Assembly (NCBI GenBank): GCA_029204225.1
Contig: CM055113.1
Span: forward strand, 20,481,798 to 20,545,797
Direction: 5' to 3'
DNA from: Diphasiastrum complanatum
Taxonomy: Eukaryota > Streptophyta > Lycopodiopsida > Lycopodiales > Lycopodiaceae
DNA: 64,000 nt
Positions 41,370-52,789 of this stretch are shown piece after piece (the stretch's first letter is position 1; every line of letters starts with the position of its first letter). The translations under genes were made by a program, and so were the position numbers. Below the pieces are notes generated by a model that worked only from the letters and a program-made list of their open reading frames with translations, did no database searches and was not told where the DNA came from.

Positions 41370-42700
41370 TTAGCTTGATACATCTATCTACAACACCTAA
41401 GGCTGATCTTAACTTGATAAATGAAACCTTTGGCAAGGCTTTAGTGAGTAGATCAGCAAGGCAATTTGAAGAAGATACATGTTGCCACTTGATCTCCTTT
41501 GCTTGAACCTTTTCCCTCACAAAATGGTGAGCAATCTCTATGTGCTTGCTCCTTGCATGGAATGTGGGATTGGTTGCTAATGCTTGGCTTCGTTGGTTGT
41601 CACAATATGTGATTGGCTACTCCTTGGCCTCCATGACTTGTAGCTCCACCAATAGCCTCTTTAACCACAAGATGGTGAGCAATCTCTATGTGCTTGCTCC
41701 TTGCATGGAACGTGGGATTGGTTGCTAATGCTTGGCTTCATTGGTTGTCACAATATATCATTGGCTGCTCCTCGGCCTCCATGACTTGTAGCTCCACCGT
41801 TAGCCTCTTTAACCACAAGACTTCCTTGGTTGTTGATGTTAAGGCCTTGTATTCCGACTCGGTTGAAGATAGAGATATTGTATCTTGCCTTTTGGAAAGC
41901 CAAGATACTATGCCATCACATAGAAAGGTAGCAAAAGCACTTGTGGACTTCCAATCCACCTTATCACCTGCAAAATCAGCATCTAAATAGGCCCTTAAGG
42001 CAAGGTTAGATCCATGATACAAAATGCCAAAGTTCTTGGTGGTCGAGATGTACCTCAACACTCTTTTAGCATTTTTCCAATGACAAACCGATGGATTTTG
42101 CATAGATTGGCTAAGCTTACCAACACTATAACATAGATCAAGTCTAGTTATAGTAAGATAGATTAGGGAGCCTGTAAGTCTTCTATATAGTGTGATGTCC
42201 TCAAAGGATGCTTCATCATCACCATTGGAGACTTTTACATTTCGCTCCATAAGAGTATGTACTCTTTTAAAATCTTTCATTTCAAACTTCTCTAAGATAG
42301 AAGATGCATATTTGGATTGACAAATAAAACTCAAATCCTTTCTTCTTGATACTTCTATGCCTAGTATGAAATGAATAACACCAAGATCCAGCATCTTGAT
42401 CTCTCTAGACAATGAAATTTTCACTTCTTTTATATCATTATGATCATTACCACTAAGGATAATGTCATCTACATACAAAATGAGAATGTTGATCTTACCA
42501 TCATTAAATATCAAATACAAAAAAGGTTCATAAGCACTAATTAGAACAAAATTAATAGAGGTCAAGAAGGCAATCAAGCTAGAGTACCAAGCTCTAGGTG
42601 CTTGCTTAAGCCCATAAAAGCTTCTTTGCAACAAACAGGTTGGATTTATTTTCTCTACTCTCCTAAATCCTATTTTAATTTGCCTCCATTCATGCTGCAT
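41370..42700 (-). pseudogene. copia reverse transcriptase and RNase H
   Basis: Frame 41738-42700 (320 codons) carries LQRSFYGLKQAPRAWY, the catalytic ILYVDDIILSG, GVIHFILGIEVSR, and RNase H words AYLDADFAGD and SLSSTESEY. The N-terminal fingers are lost. The end is broken by a 148 bp tandem duplication that shifts the frame, after which the RNase H tail (KHIEIAH and later codons) continues to about 41370. Confidence 0.88.
41524..41819. repeat. 148 bp tandem duplication in RNase H
   Basis: Units 41524-41671 and 41672-41819 both begin ATGGTGAGCAATCTC and are nearly identical. The unit length is not a multiple of three, so the duplication shifts the reading frame of this already dead element. 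Confidence 0.9.
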
Positions 42701-42714
42701 TTTTACTCATGTTG

Positions 42715-43480
42715 TCGCACAGTCTACATATTTACATGTAAAATAAGACAGGCGAAAAAAAAAGACGAAAAAGACGACACTGTGTTTGTGCACGTGATTT
42801 GTGATAGGCAAAAAAGGCGACACTGCCCTACAAATGTCGAAGGTGCCCTAATAGAAAAATGAAGACACCTGTAAATCAAATCTTAAGGCATTTGTCAGAG
42901 TGTCGCATTTTTTGCATCTTCACCAACGTTCATTTCAGCAAAGGCTGACGTCGCGGCCTTTTCACGCTCATCTCATGCAACTGTGCAAACAGATTTGACA
43001 ACAACAGCAGCCACCCACGATCTCCTACAGACAACACATCCACTTTGTACTTTCTTCATTTGCACACCTGTAAAATTATGTATATGTGTTGGATACCATC
43101 TGCGTATCCAGTGTGTGAAAAATAATAACATCAGAAGCTTATCAGAGATAGATGAAGTAGACGCTTTCGCACATTGATTCATTGTATTGTTAGTAATAGG
43201 TTTATTCCTTTTATAGATTGGATTAACTTTGTAGAGCATGCGGTTTTCTCTGCTATTGTCTTGTGCTCAACAACATTATTGACCTATATATTTTGCTATA
43301 CTTGATCTGATAACAACTCTGTTTGTTCTGCGTTTTGATTTGTGTGCTGTGCTTTTCTACACTCTGTTTGACTCTCTTGATGCTCAATCTAGTAGTCTGT
43401 TCTTAGCGAATTATTATTAGTCTAGCTGTTCGCGACTAATATTTAGTCTTGCCTTTCACGACTAATCCGCGACTGATTAT
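42715..43480 (+). repeat. LTR-like block inserted in copia pol
   Basis: This block separates integrase from RT. It begins TGTTGTCGCACAG and contains AAAGACGAC and GCGACACTG words and a GCGACTAAT motif near its right end, all features also present in the LTR at 44870-45731. No coding sequence. Best read as a solo or truncated LTR that inserted with loss of neighbouring pol sequence. Confidence 0.5.
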
Positions 43481-44345
43481 TAGTCGAGCTTGAGGTGGAT
43501 CCTCAAGGTCTTGATCAATAGGTAGCTCCTCCTCAAATCTTACAAGATCTTTGACATAAGAGTGAATAGTAGCACTTTCATTCATCTTGAAATAATGACC
43601 TTCATCAAAGGTAGCATCTCTGCTCACTAAAATCTTTTTAGTGATAGGATCATAGACTCTATATCCCTTGCTATTTTCACCATAACCAACAAGGACTCCT
43701 TTTATGGATGTAGGATCATCCTTCTTTCTTGTATCTAATGACTGAAAAACGTTACAAGTAGATTCTAAGATCTTTGAGATTTAGCTTCTTACCAAATAGA
43801 GTTTCATAAGGTGTTATGCCTCCAATGGGCTTACATGGCAATCTATTACATAAGTAATTTGCACAAATAGTGGCCTCTCCCCAAAATGATTTAGGTAGAG
43901 AAGAATCTAGCCAGAAAAGCTTTTGCACACTCACAAAGAGTCCTATTCTTTCTCTCAACTATGCCATTTTGTTGAGGACTATAAGTACATGTAAGCTCTC
44001 TTTTAATACCATTGGATTCACAAAACTCTATCATCCTGGTGGCTCTGTATTCTTCACCATTATCACTTCTCAATACTTTTACTTTAGCATCAAGTTGATT
44101 CTCTACTAGAGTTTTGAACTTTACAAAAGACTCAAACACCTTACTTTTGGAATCCAAAAGCTCAATCCAAGTGTATCTAAAGTAATCATCAGTAAAAGTT
44201 ACATAATTAATGCACCTTCATTAGATTCTTTAGAAAAAGGATGCACATCATTATTAACGAGATCTAATGACTTAGAAGATCTAGTGGAAATGGTAGCTTG
44301 TGAGCCTTTGAAAGGCTACAAGCCTCACAACTCTGAAAAAACAAA
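43436..44345 (-). pseudogene. copia integrase
   Basis: Near 44300 the CEACSLSKAHKLPF end of the pre-integrase domain is visible. Frame 43891-44157 has LRSDNGEEY (second catalytic Asp) and TYSPQQNGIVERKNRTL (catalytic Glu), and frame 43752-43958 has FWGEATICANYLCNRLP and TPYETLFGKK. Frame changes separate the parts. Confidence 0.88.
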
Positions 44346-44869
44346 GTGTTTCTATTACCAAAGCTCTGCTAGCTCTCGACTCCCTTCCTGATGAAAAATC
44401 TCGAAGACCTCGAAAACGAAATGTTTGTGAACAACAGGAGAAGGCCAAACGACGCGAAAGAAAAATGTTCGCGATACCCGAAGGTCAAATACTTTCGACA
44501 CCTCATGCACGAAAGGACTGAGAAAATCAAAGAAGTACCATAAAGTATCCTGATATGATGTGTGTCGAAAAGACGTATGTGAAGATTGGTCGAATAAGAT
44601 TCGAATAAAAAGAATTTGTAGGTCGAATAATATCCGAATAAAAAAAATTCAAACAACAAGAAAGAAAAACTTATCGTGCGTAGCGGAATAGACTATCTTT
44701 CTCTTTCTTCATGCATGACTACGCCTATCAATTTCAAACAAAACAATAGTGATAGAAATCTCGTTCGATCTTATAGTAACTAGCTTTGAAATCATCAATG
44801 CTACAATGATTTCATAGCCAAACAATGATGCATCGAATTATCAGACAAATAATTAGTCGCGAAGAACTA
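44346..44869. other. Unassigned stretch between two copia elements
   Basis: AT-rich with repeated TTCGAATAA and CGAATA words. It may be the outer end of the LTR that ends at 45731 or the truncated flank of the element to the left. No gene seen. Confidence 0.4.
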
Positions 44870-45731
44870 CAGAAATGCATACATTCTGAGACGAACCTGA
44901 ACGCAATAAAAGATAGTATTGATTCAGTATGAAAGCGAAACAGAAGTAAATGAGTACAATAAGTTGCAAATCGAAGTCGCATACTCTAAGCTATCTCTAA
45001 GCGGCTAAAATGAAAGTCTGAATTAAGCGCAATGTTGATAAGCAGTAAGCGCATTAGAAATCTCTAAACAACTCTAAGAAGTGAGCTAGAATGCTCAAGA
45101 GTGCTCAAGCTCGCAGACTTGGGAGAGAGAGAGCTAACTATTCAATACTTGCTGATCTATTGATCAAAAATTTCAAAACTTGAAAGAGATGTATGAACAG
45201 CTGATTTATACTAAGTAACTAGGTCGTCAAATGCGATTGCCAGTTGGCTGGTGTCCGCTGGCATTCATCTAGTTCCTTCTCAAAAATTGATTGTTGATAA
45301 GTGATGAAAATTGGCCGTAAACACTATGTCTGCATAAATGAACTAAAACTGTCACTCTGCAGAAATGAATTAAAACTGACACAGATGATAGTGTCGCAAA
45401 AAGACAACAGTGTCGGCTTTTTGCAAAAAAGACGACAGTGTCATAAAATCTCATTTCCTTAATATTGCGATAGCCCCACACTTTGCTAGAGCCATTTTCT
45501 TTACATTTCAGGCACTTTGAAAAAATGCAAAAAATGTGACTCTACAATTTAACTCGCAAGACGAAAAATACAAAACTGTCGTCGAACTCCGTGTATTTTT
45601 GCAGACTATGTGAAAACACTTGTAAATCTACAGACTGTGTAAAGACACTAAGAAAATCTGCAAAACTGGATAAACAATGGATGAGGATAAAAACCGATTA
45701 GTCGATTAGTAAGAAGGATAATAATCCAACA
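44870..45731 (-). repeat. 3' LTR of a copia element (left limit uncertain)
   Basis: On the minus strand the LTR starts TGTTGGATT at 45731, right after the purine tract AAGGGGGAG. It contains a TATAAAT promoter box at 45204-45210 and several GACGAC/GTCGTC words. Its first 100 bases match 47888-47989. Confidence 0.75.
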
Positions 45732-47989
45732 CTCCCCCTTAATCTGAATCCTTGAATGCCTTGACCTTAGAACTTAGTTCTACATAGAATCTTATGTGTG
45801 CTTCCAAACTTTATGCTTTGGTTAAAATATATGTTGTCATATCTTGCGTTCTACAGTTTTGCAATCTGACCTCTTCGATGAGAACTTTGCTTCTGACGAA
45901 ATGATACTTCAGTTCAATGTGCTTACTCCTAGAATGAAATCTAGGGTTGGTAGATAAAGCAATGGCACTTTGATTATTACAAAACAATGTCGTCGGAGCA
46001 TATTGATTCAGACCGATATCTGAGAATAAATTTTTTTTTTATTGCTTCCTTTGTAGCTTGAGAGGCTGTGATATACTCTGATGCAGTGGAAGATAGAGCT
46101 ATTGAAGATTGCTTGCGATTGTCCTAGGAAATTGGACCATTATTGAGGAAGAATGCAAATCTAGAAGTGAATTTACGAGTGTCTACATCTCCTGCCCAAC
46201 TTGCATCTATGTAACCACTGAGTAAATTGAGTTTGTCATTGTTGACTACTCCATAACAAATGCAAAAGTCCATAAAAGCTCGAAGATATCTCATGACTCT
46301 GATAAGAGTTTTCCAATGTGTTACACCAGGATTAGTCATAAACTGACTGCGAAAGCTATGTCTGGCCTGGTACAGATCATGGCGTACATAAGAGATCCTA
46401 TAATAGAATGGTAAGGATACTCATGCATCTGTTGCTTCTCATAAATTGTTTGGGGACACTGGTCCTTTGACAATTTGAGACCTGGTTCCATTGGTGAGAG
46501 AGCTAACTTGAAATTAATCAGATTATATCTGACTAACATGTTGTAGATGTACCTCTGTTGGGTAATGTAGACCAACTTCTGTTTTCTGTCTCTATGGATT
46601 TGTATACCAAGGCAGAAATGAGCTTCGCCCAAATTGGTCATGTCGAATTTGGAAGATAACATTGTCTTGGCCTCTTTTATAAGATCGGTACTGTTGCTAA
46701 AAAACAATGTATCATCCACATATAGAGTGATAATGATAAAAGACTGCTGCACTACTTTGAAGTAAACATTTGAATATGAAGGTGTGTAGCCATGATCAAT
46801 AAGGAAAGTATTGATCCCTTGAAACCATGCTCGAGCAGATTGCTTCAAGCCATAAAGTGTCTTATGGAATTTACACACATGATTGTGTTTACCCTCGATA
46901 ATATAACCTTCGGATTGCACCATGTAAATGTCTTCTTCGATAACTCCATTGAGATATGTTGTCTGTACATCCATTTGATGTATTTCCAAATCTGTTGCAA
47001 CAGCAAATGATAGCAAAAGTCGAATAGAAGAATGCTTGACTACTAGACTGAAGGTCTCAATGTAATCGACGTTGTATACTTGAAAAAATCCTTTGGCGAC
47101 AAGTCATGCCTTTCTCCTATTGATGCTTCCATCTGCATTGTACTTGACTTTGAAAATCCATTTGCAATCAACTACGTTTCTGCTAGCAGGTAATTCGACA
47201 ACTATCCATGTTCGGTTCTTGATAAGAGATAAATACTCTTCATCCATAGCTTCTTTCTAGAGATCTGAATCTAGCTGATTGAGTGCCTCTTGGACAAACG
47301 TCGGTTTCTGAACAAGGTAGGCTGCAGAGTCGTCGATATACCGATTAGGTGGTTTGCCTACTCTCAAAGATCTTCTGGGTAATAGAGGAAGTTGATCATT
47401 TTCATCATACTGTAGTTGCTAAACTGCAACATCATCATCTTGTGATTCACCGTTGTTTGTTGTTTGTCAAAAGTAGAAGAGCTTGGACTTTCAATGAGAA
47501 TAGTCGATTGAGGAACTGAAAAGTTTAATATGTCAGGAGAATTTGACAGGTTGGCTACATGGGGACTGTCTTTTCCTTTGAGGTCTTGAAACTGATCTTC
47601 GATGAAGATGACATCCCGGCTAGTGAATATCTTCGACTCGATGGGATCGAACAATTTGTAGGCTTGATCTGAAGTAGTTTAGCTGATGAAAATACATTTG
47701 ATACTCTGGAAGTCGAGCTTCTTCCTGAGATCACGAGGTATCTGCGCAAAAGGAGTACATCCAAAAACTCGTAGGTTTGATTAAAAAAGGTTTGGTACCT
47801 GTCCAAACTTCAAATGGTGTTTTGTCTGAGAGACCTTCAGCAGGACATTTGTTCTGAATATAGGTTGCTGTTGAAACAGCTTCAGCCCAGCAGACTGTGT
47901 AAAGACACGGGAAAATCTGCAGAACTGGATAAACAATGGATGAGGATTAAAACCGATTAGTTGATTAGTAAGAAAAAAAAAATCCAACA
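45732..47989 (-). mobile_element. Ty1/copia deletion derivative
   Basis: On the minus strand: the first 102 bases of a 5' LTR (47989-47888), then directly the end of integrase (WAEAVSTATYIQNKCP near 47870), the post-integrase segment (FDPIESKIFTSRDVIF), RT (46336-47016), RNase H and the 3' LTR. The rest of the LTR, primer-binding site, gag, protease and integrase core are absent, so it could not move by itself. Confidence 0.85.
45760..47016 (-). pseudogene. copia reverse transcriptase and RNase H
   Basis: Frame 46336-47016 (226 codons) has IHQMDVQTTYLNGVIEEDIY, KTLYGLKQSARAW, the catalytic ITLYVDDTLFF and FCLGIQIHRD. Frame 46124-46339 gives YIDASWAGD of RNase H. The remaining RNase H (ASEYITASQATKEA, then FHSRSKHIE) lies in shifted frames down to about 45760. 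Confidence 0.88.
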
Positions 47990-48289
47990 ATATGATGATG
48001 TCAGCAGAAGAGCGTTAGGATGTGTCTAATTTGTTGCTCTTGTAATCTGAGATTAGTCTTAGATTGTTTAATCTATCTAATAAAAAATGTTACTCTAAAT
48101 ATATGTAGTTGCTAGATGCACTAATGATACACACAGACACAGATAGACAAAATACATAATAGAGAAGTCCGCCAATGAGTGAGACAATTTTGTAGACAGG
48201 ATCCACAGAGATCCAAGAAGTCCACCAGTAAGCGAAACACTATTCGTGGAAGAACACCACTTCTCTCACGCCAATGTGTTGTGTGGGGC
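47990..48289. other. Short spacer between two retroelements
   Basis: About 300 bases without a frame or repeat match; CA-rich in part. Confidence 0.4.
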
Positions 48290-50748
48290 TGTATAAGAGA
48301 AGCTTCTTAGATCCGGCTTACAAATCACAAACACAATAATAACACACTATGGAGAAACCACCCAACCAAGTAGAAGCATCCAATCAAACTCTAGAAGCCT
48401 CACCCCCAAGCCAAGGAACAAGAAACATGAATGTAGAGTGAGAGCCTGGCAATGAATCCAAAACCATGATGAGGAGTAGGACGAGTTTGGACCCAATATA
48501 TAGAGCCAAAAGCATCTTGGGCACATAGCCATGCATAGCCCTAATTTCTTATACCTAGATTCACCTAGAATAGAGTCCTAAGCATGGACCAACTATTCAT
48601 AGAATTGCTATTGATAACTCTACACATGCATACATTGTCTCATACCTTGTCTAAACTCCATTTAGTGTGTTTTGGGCCTCACAAAGACATTAGTTACTTT
48701 CGGGTCACGTCCAGTATGATGTGGCATAACTAACAATTTGTTTCACTGGAGTAATGTATATCCAAGACTAAGAGGATACTGTATCCTATGTACTGGTCAT
48801 GGATAGAACATTCTTCCCTCCTTAAATTGTTTTTATCCTTAACTAAACTTCGAGAAATTTTTCTTTATGCTATCAACTCTCTCCCACGAATCATCATCCT
48901 CAGTACGACCCTTCCACCGAAAGCACTCAGAGATAGAACAATTTCTCAATTGTTTATCTCTGGTTCTGAGCATTTTATTAGGTTCCAAAGGTACACTAAA
49001 CGACAAATCTTCCAAATGGGATAAATCCTCATTCAATCCAAATGTATCACCATCATGTAAACTTCGATTCACTGTTCGATTCTTAATTTTAACTTATTTT
49101 GTCACAATTATAGAATTTTACATAAATTCAAGTTCTACGGAAATTGTTTGCTATAAAACCCAGTTTTGTATCTATCAACCACTCAAAACAGATCTAAACT
49201 AGTCATGCATGTCAGAATCAATCTTAGAATCAACATGCAGACATTCCATGCTAGCACAGTATTTCAAAATAGGAAATTGACATGCATGCAATCAGAACAA
49301 TTCGAAATTCTACCAAATTTGCTCACAAAATCGCAAAACTTCAGATGATCATATCTTTGGCTACAAGACACCAAATTGGGTGTTGTAAAGCTCAGTACAA
49401 AGGGAGACCTAGTGAACAAGACACTTGCCATGTCATCTTGCCACCTAGGATTCACATGTGTGAGTTTAAAAACAGCCAAGTAACTTGTAGGAGGGCGCAC
49501 TTTTCCGAGGCCAATCAGCATAAAAACTTGCAAACACTCAACCAAGCCTAAAAGTGATGATCCAAAAAGTCTTAAATGGTCTCTAAGAGTTCCACGAAGC
49601 CTTCATACAGATCCTATGAAGCAGTATGGGCTGAGAACCATGAATTTTTTATTTCTAGAAGTCAAAATTGCTACAAACTTGATGGAATTGAAACATAAGC
49701 CTCTACCCATCAATTTACAGGTTTGATAGCTTGCTGGGAAGGTAAAAAGGAATAAAAATCAAGTTGTAAAAAATCCAGAATGATCCCCTTATGGAATTAG
49801 AGAAATCCATCCCCCAAAATAGTAAAAAATTGGTCAATTTTTTACTATTTTTGACTTCCTACAAACCAAATTGCTGGAATTCTTGGCTCTAGATTCTAGG
49901 ACATTTTCAAAAGACTATGACTCATCTTTTCCTAGCTTCAATTGATGTTTAACAACCTCCTACCATCCAATTTCATGAAAAAACGAACAAAAATCATGAA
50001 TTTTGGCCCTTTCTAGGTTTATTCTCCATGCCCAATTGGAATTTAATGGCAAGAACGTTTTCCAAACCTACATGCAATCCAATACATAGAGTTATAACCA
50101 ACCAATTGATATGAACTTGCTGGATTTTGAATTCTACCCTCAATTCCGTGCCAAAATCATAAAAAACAAGCCAAAAGAGCCTAGAATCCAAATACATGGG
50201 AAGATCCAATATGCAACCTGAATTTCAACTACTTCAAAGTGAACTAACTTGCTGGAAATTTCAGACCCATAACTAGTTTTGAGCTACACATGCTGAAACT
50301 CCAAAAAGACACCAAAAATTGATTTCCTAGTTCAATTCTCCATAAACCACAATGAATTCGAGAGAGATATGGCTCATGCAAATTGAAATTGAGAGGATCC
50401 ACCAACGTGCAACCTTGCTCCACTCCTTGGATGAGAATACTTTGTTGATTACCACCAAGCTCCAATGAAAAGCACCACCTCTCCAAACTTGTAAGCCTTG
50501 CTCTGATACCACTATAAGGGAAGCTCCTTAGATCCTGCTTACAAATCACAAATACAATGATAACACACTATGGAGAAACCATCCAACCAGGTAGAAGCAT
50601 CCAATCAAACTCTAAAAGCCTCACCCCCAAGCCAAGGAACAAGAAACATGAATGTAAAGTGAGAGCCTGGCAATGAATCCAAAACCATGATGAGGAGTAG
50701 GGCGAGTTTGGACCCAATATATAGAGCCAAAAGCATCATGGGCACATC
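48290..50748 (-). mobile_element. LTR element remnant keeping only a chromodomain
   Basis: The left LTR 48290-48810 starts TGTATAAG and ends GAACA next to a purine tract on the minus strand (AAGGAGGGAAG). An exact primer-binding site lies at 50500-50511, and the right LTR starts at 50513 but is cut at 50748 after about 236 bases. Internally only the frame 48839-49072 is recognisable; the other 1.4 kb has no gag or pol. This is an internally deleted chromovirus relative. Confidence 0.8.
48839..49072 (-). pseudogene. Chromodomain fragment of a gypsy element
   Basis: A 77-codon frame with RTRDKQLRN followed by FRWKGRTEDDDSWE, the same arrangement as the chromodomain at the end of the chromovirus at 20993-27503. 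It lies just before the purine tract and 3' LTR, its normal place at the end of pol. Confidence 0.75.
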
Positions 50749-51112
50749 GTTCTTACATTTCTTTATATCAGAATATGAATATCAGAGAATTGCATAGCTG
50801 CCTCAGACGCGTTTTCTGCAATATCTCTTTATGGTAGTCTAAGACTCCTACACTGATACTCTTAATCAACACAATCAGAACAACTCTATCATAACTCCGT
50901 TCTCCAAGTAATCCAGATCCTTATCATCAGTTTCATTGTTTCCTTTGTTGGGACGATGACCTTCATTTTCACTAAGGCCCAGACCTTGTTACTCCCAACA
51001 GAGTGGTATCAGAATGATGTTTTGGATTTACTAGAGTCTAGGATATTAATACATTCTTGTTTTTGAGCTAGTTTATATTCTGTTTGTGTTCAATCTCTGT
51101 TCATCGATCATA

Positions 51113-51799
51113 ATGGAAGGTTCAACCTCTGAGATCCACTTGATCAACAAGTTCAACGGAGATGATTTTCACATGTGGAGATTCAAGATGAGGATGATCT
51201 TGATTGAAAAGGAGCTATGAGAATACGTAAACGGTTCGATAGCCAGACCAGGTCTGACAGCATGGGAAGCAAAAGATGGCAAAGCACTTGTCATTGTATC
51301 CTTGAATCTGAAGGACACTCAGATTGCTCACATATCAAACAGTACCACCTCCAAAGAAGCGTGAGGTATCTTAACAAGTATCTACGAGACTTCAGATGTA
51401 TCGACTCGTCTCTTCTTGAGAAAGAAGGCCCTTACACTCAAGATGAGCGAAGGCACCTCAGTCAATGATCATCTAAACGAGTTCAAACAGTTGCTGAATC
51501 AACTTGCTACAATAGGTTCCCCTATTTCTGAAGAAGATTCAACAATGTCTCTTCTCGCCAGTCTTTCATCCTCCTACGACAACCTAGTATTGCTCTTGAG
51601 CAATACTCGTGCACTATCACTCCAGAAGCTGACAGCAAGTCTGTTGCAGAAAGAAGTTAGGAGAAAGAGCTTATCTACAATGAGTACCAAGTCAATGACA
51701 TTATACTCTAATAAGCAACAGTCCAAGAAGAAGAACTTGAAGGACGGGGCAAAACAGTCAGATTCAACGCAACAACAACAACAACAACAACACAATTGA
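51113..51799 (+). pseudogene. copia gag (UBN2 type)
   Basis: Starting at ATG 51113 the frame has NKFNGDDFHMWRFKMRM, then a stop at about 51218 and another near 51361. Frame 51416-51799 gives LKMSEGTSVNDHLNEFKQLL and ends in a glutamine run encoded by CAA repeats (51770-51791). It resembles the gag at 40025-40348. The zinc knuckle is not intact. Confidence 0.85.
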
Positions 51800-51965
51800 C
51801 AACAACAACCATCCAAAACCAAACTCTTTTGCAAATACTACAAGAGATCTAATCACGACAGGATTGTGAGATCCTCAAACACAATGAAGCGAGGAAGAAT
51901 ATGCAGCAGCACCAAGAAGGAGATTCTGACTTTGTCCGAAATTTTCAAAAAGATGAGAATGCACT

Positions 51966-52500
51966 GTGGTACAAGACCAACCAAGCAAAAATACCTGCAA
52001 ATGGCATCTCGATTCAGGTGCTTCACAACACATAATGCTATGTAAGAACCTAGTTTCTACTCTCACAACAACGAGATTAAAATACATTTTCTTCGGAGAC
52101 TCAAGCTCACACAAAGTCGAAGGCCAAGGTTCTATTCGACTACAGTTCCCTGATGGCATCACTAGACAGTTAGATGATATACTTTACGTACCCAAGTTAA
52201 CAAAGAATTTATTATCTATAAGCAAGATCACTAACAGTCAATGCTCGGTTGGGCCAAGAACTTTTGGGCTAAACCAAGTCTCAAACATCTACATGTGTTT
52301 GGATGTCTTTGCTATCCACAAATACCGTTTGATCTGACCCAGTAAGTTGTAAGTGTGTTTTCATTGGCTACTCAGCATCACATAAGGCATACCACATTTA
52401 TGATGTTGATACAGGTCAAATCTCAGTCAGCCACAATGTTGTCTTCCTTGAAGACAAATATCATGATTTCAAGCAGAATCATGAAATGTAGGAGTTTGTT
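51966..52500 (+). pseudogene. copia protease joined to integrase tail
   Basis: The protease active-site segment WHLDSGASQHIM is clear, followed by DDILYVPKLTKNLLSISK. Soon after (near 52240) the sequence jumps to the end of integrase and post-integrase words (VFIGYSASHKAYHIYD). The pre-integrase domain and the whole catalytic core are missing. Confidence 0.8.
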
Positions 52501-52789
52501 CCAACAACTCCATTCATCGTCGATAGGCCCAGGACCTACGATCGTTCCCAGAAGCTGAAGATATCCTAGTCAGAAAAACACTTGCTCAAGCACTTGCAGT
52601 TCGAAGATCTACATGACAAAGACAGCAACCTGATCGTTTCATCCCTCAAGCGTTCATCAGTCATGATGAACCTGCCACTGTTGCAGAAGCAATGTCTATG
52701 TCAGATGCAAACAATTGAAAAGCCGCTATAGATGCTTAGTACGATTTTTTTGATGAAGAATAAGACCGAGAGTCTAATTAATCCTCCTG

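Larger units (their letters stand above)
41356..44345 (-). mobile_element. Ty1/copia element with internal LTR-like insertion
   Basis: On the minus strand: pre-integrase end near 44330, integrase (44157-43752), a post-integrase segment to 43436, a 0.75 kb LTR-like block, then reverse transcriptase and RNase H (42700-41370) and a polypurine tract at 41356-41366. The 5' LTR, gag and protease are missing. The N-terminal half of RT is also missing at the insertion. Confidence 0.8.

Noticed and set aside
40025..44345. Considered one continuous copia element
   Set aside because: Integrase, RT and a purine tract come before an LTR, and a primer-binding site and gag come after it on the same strand, so two elements are present.
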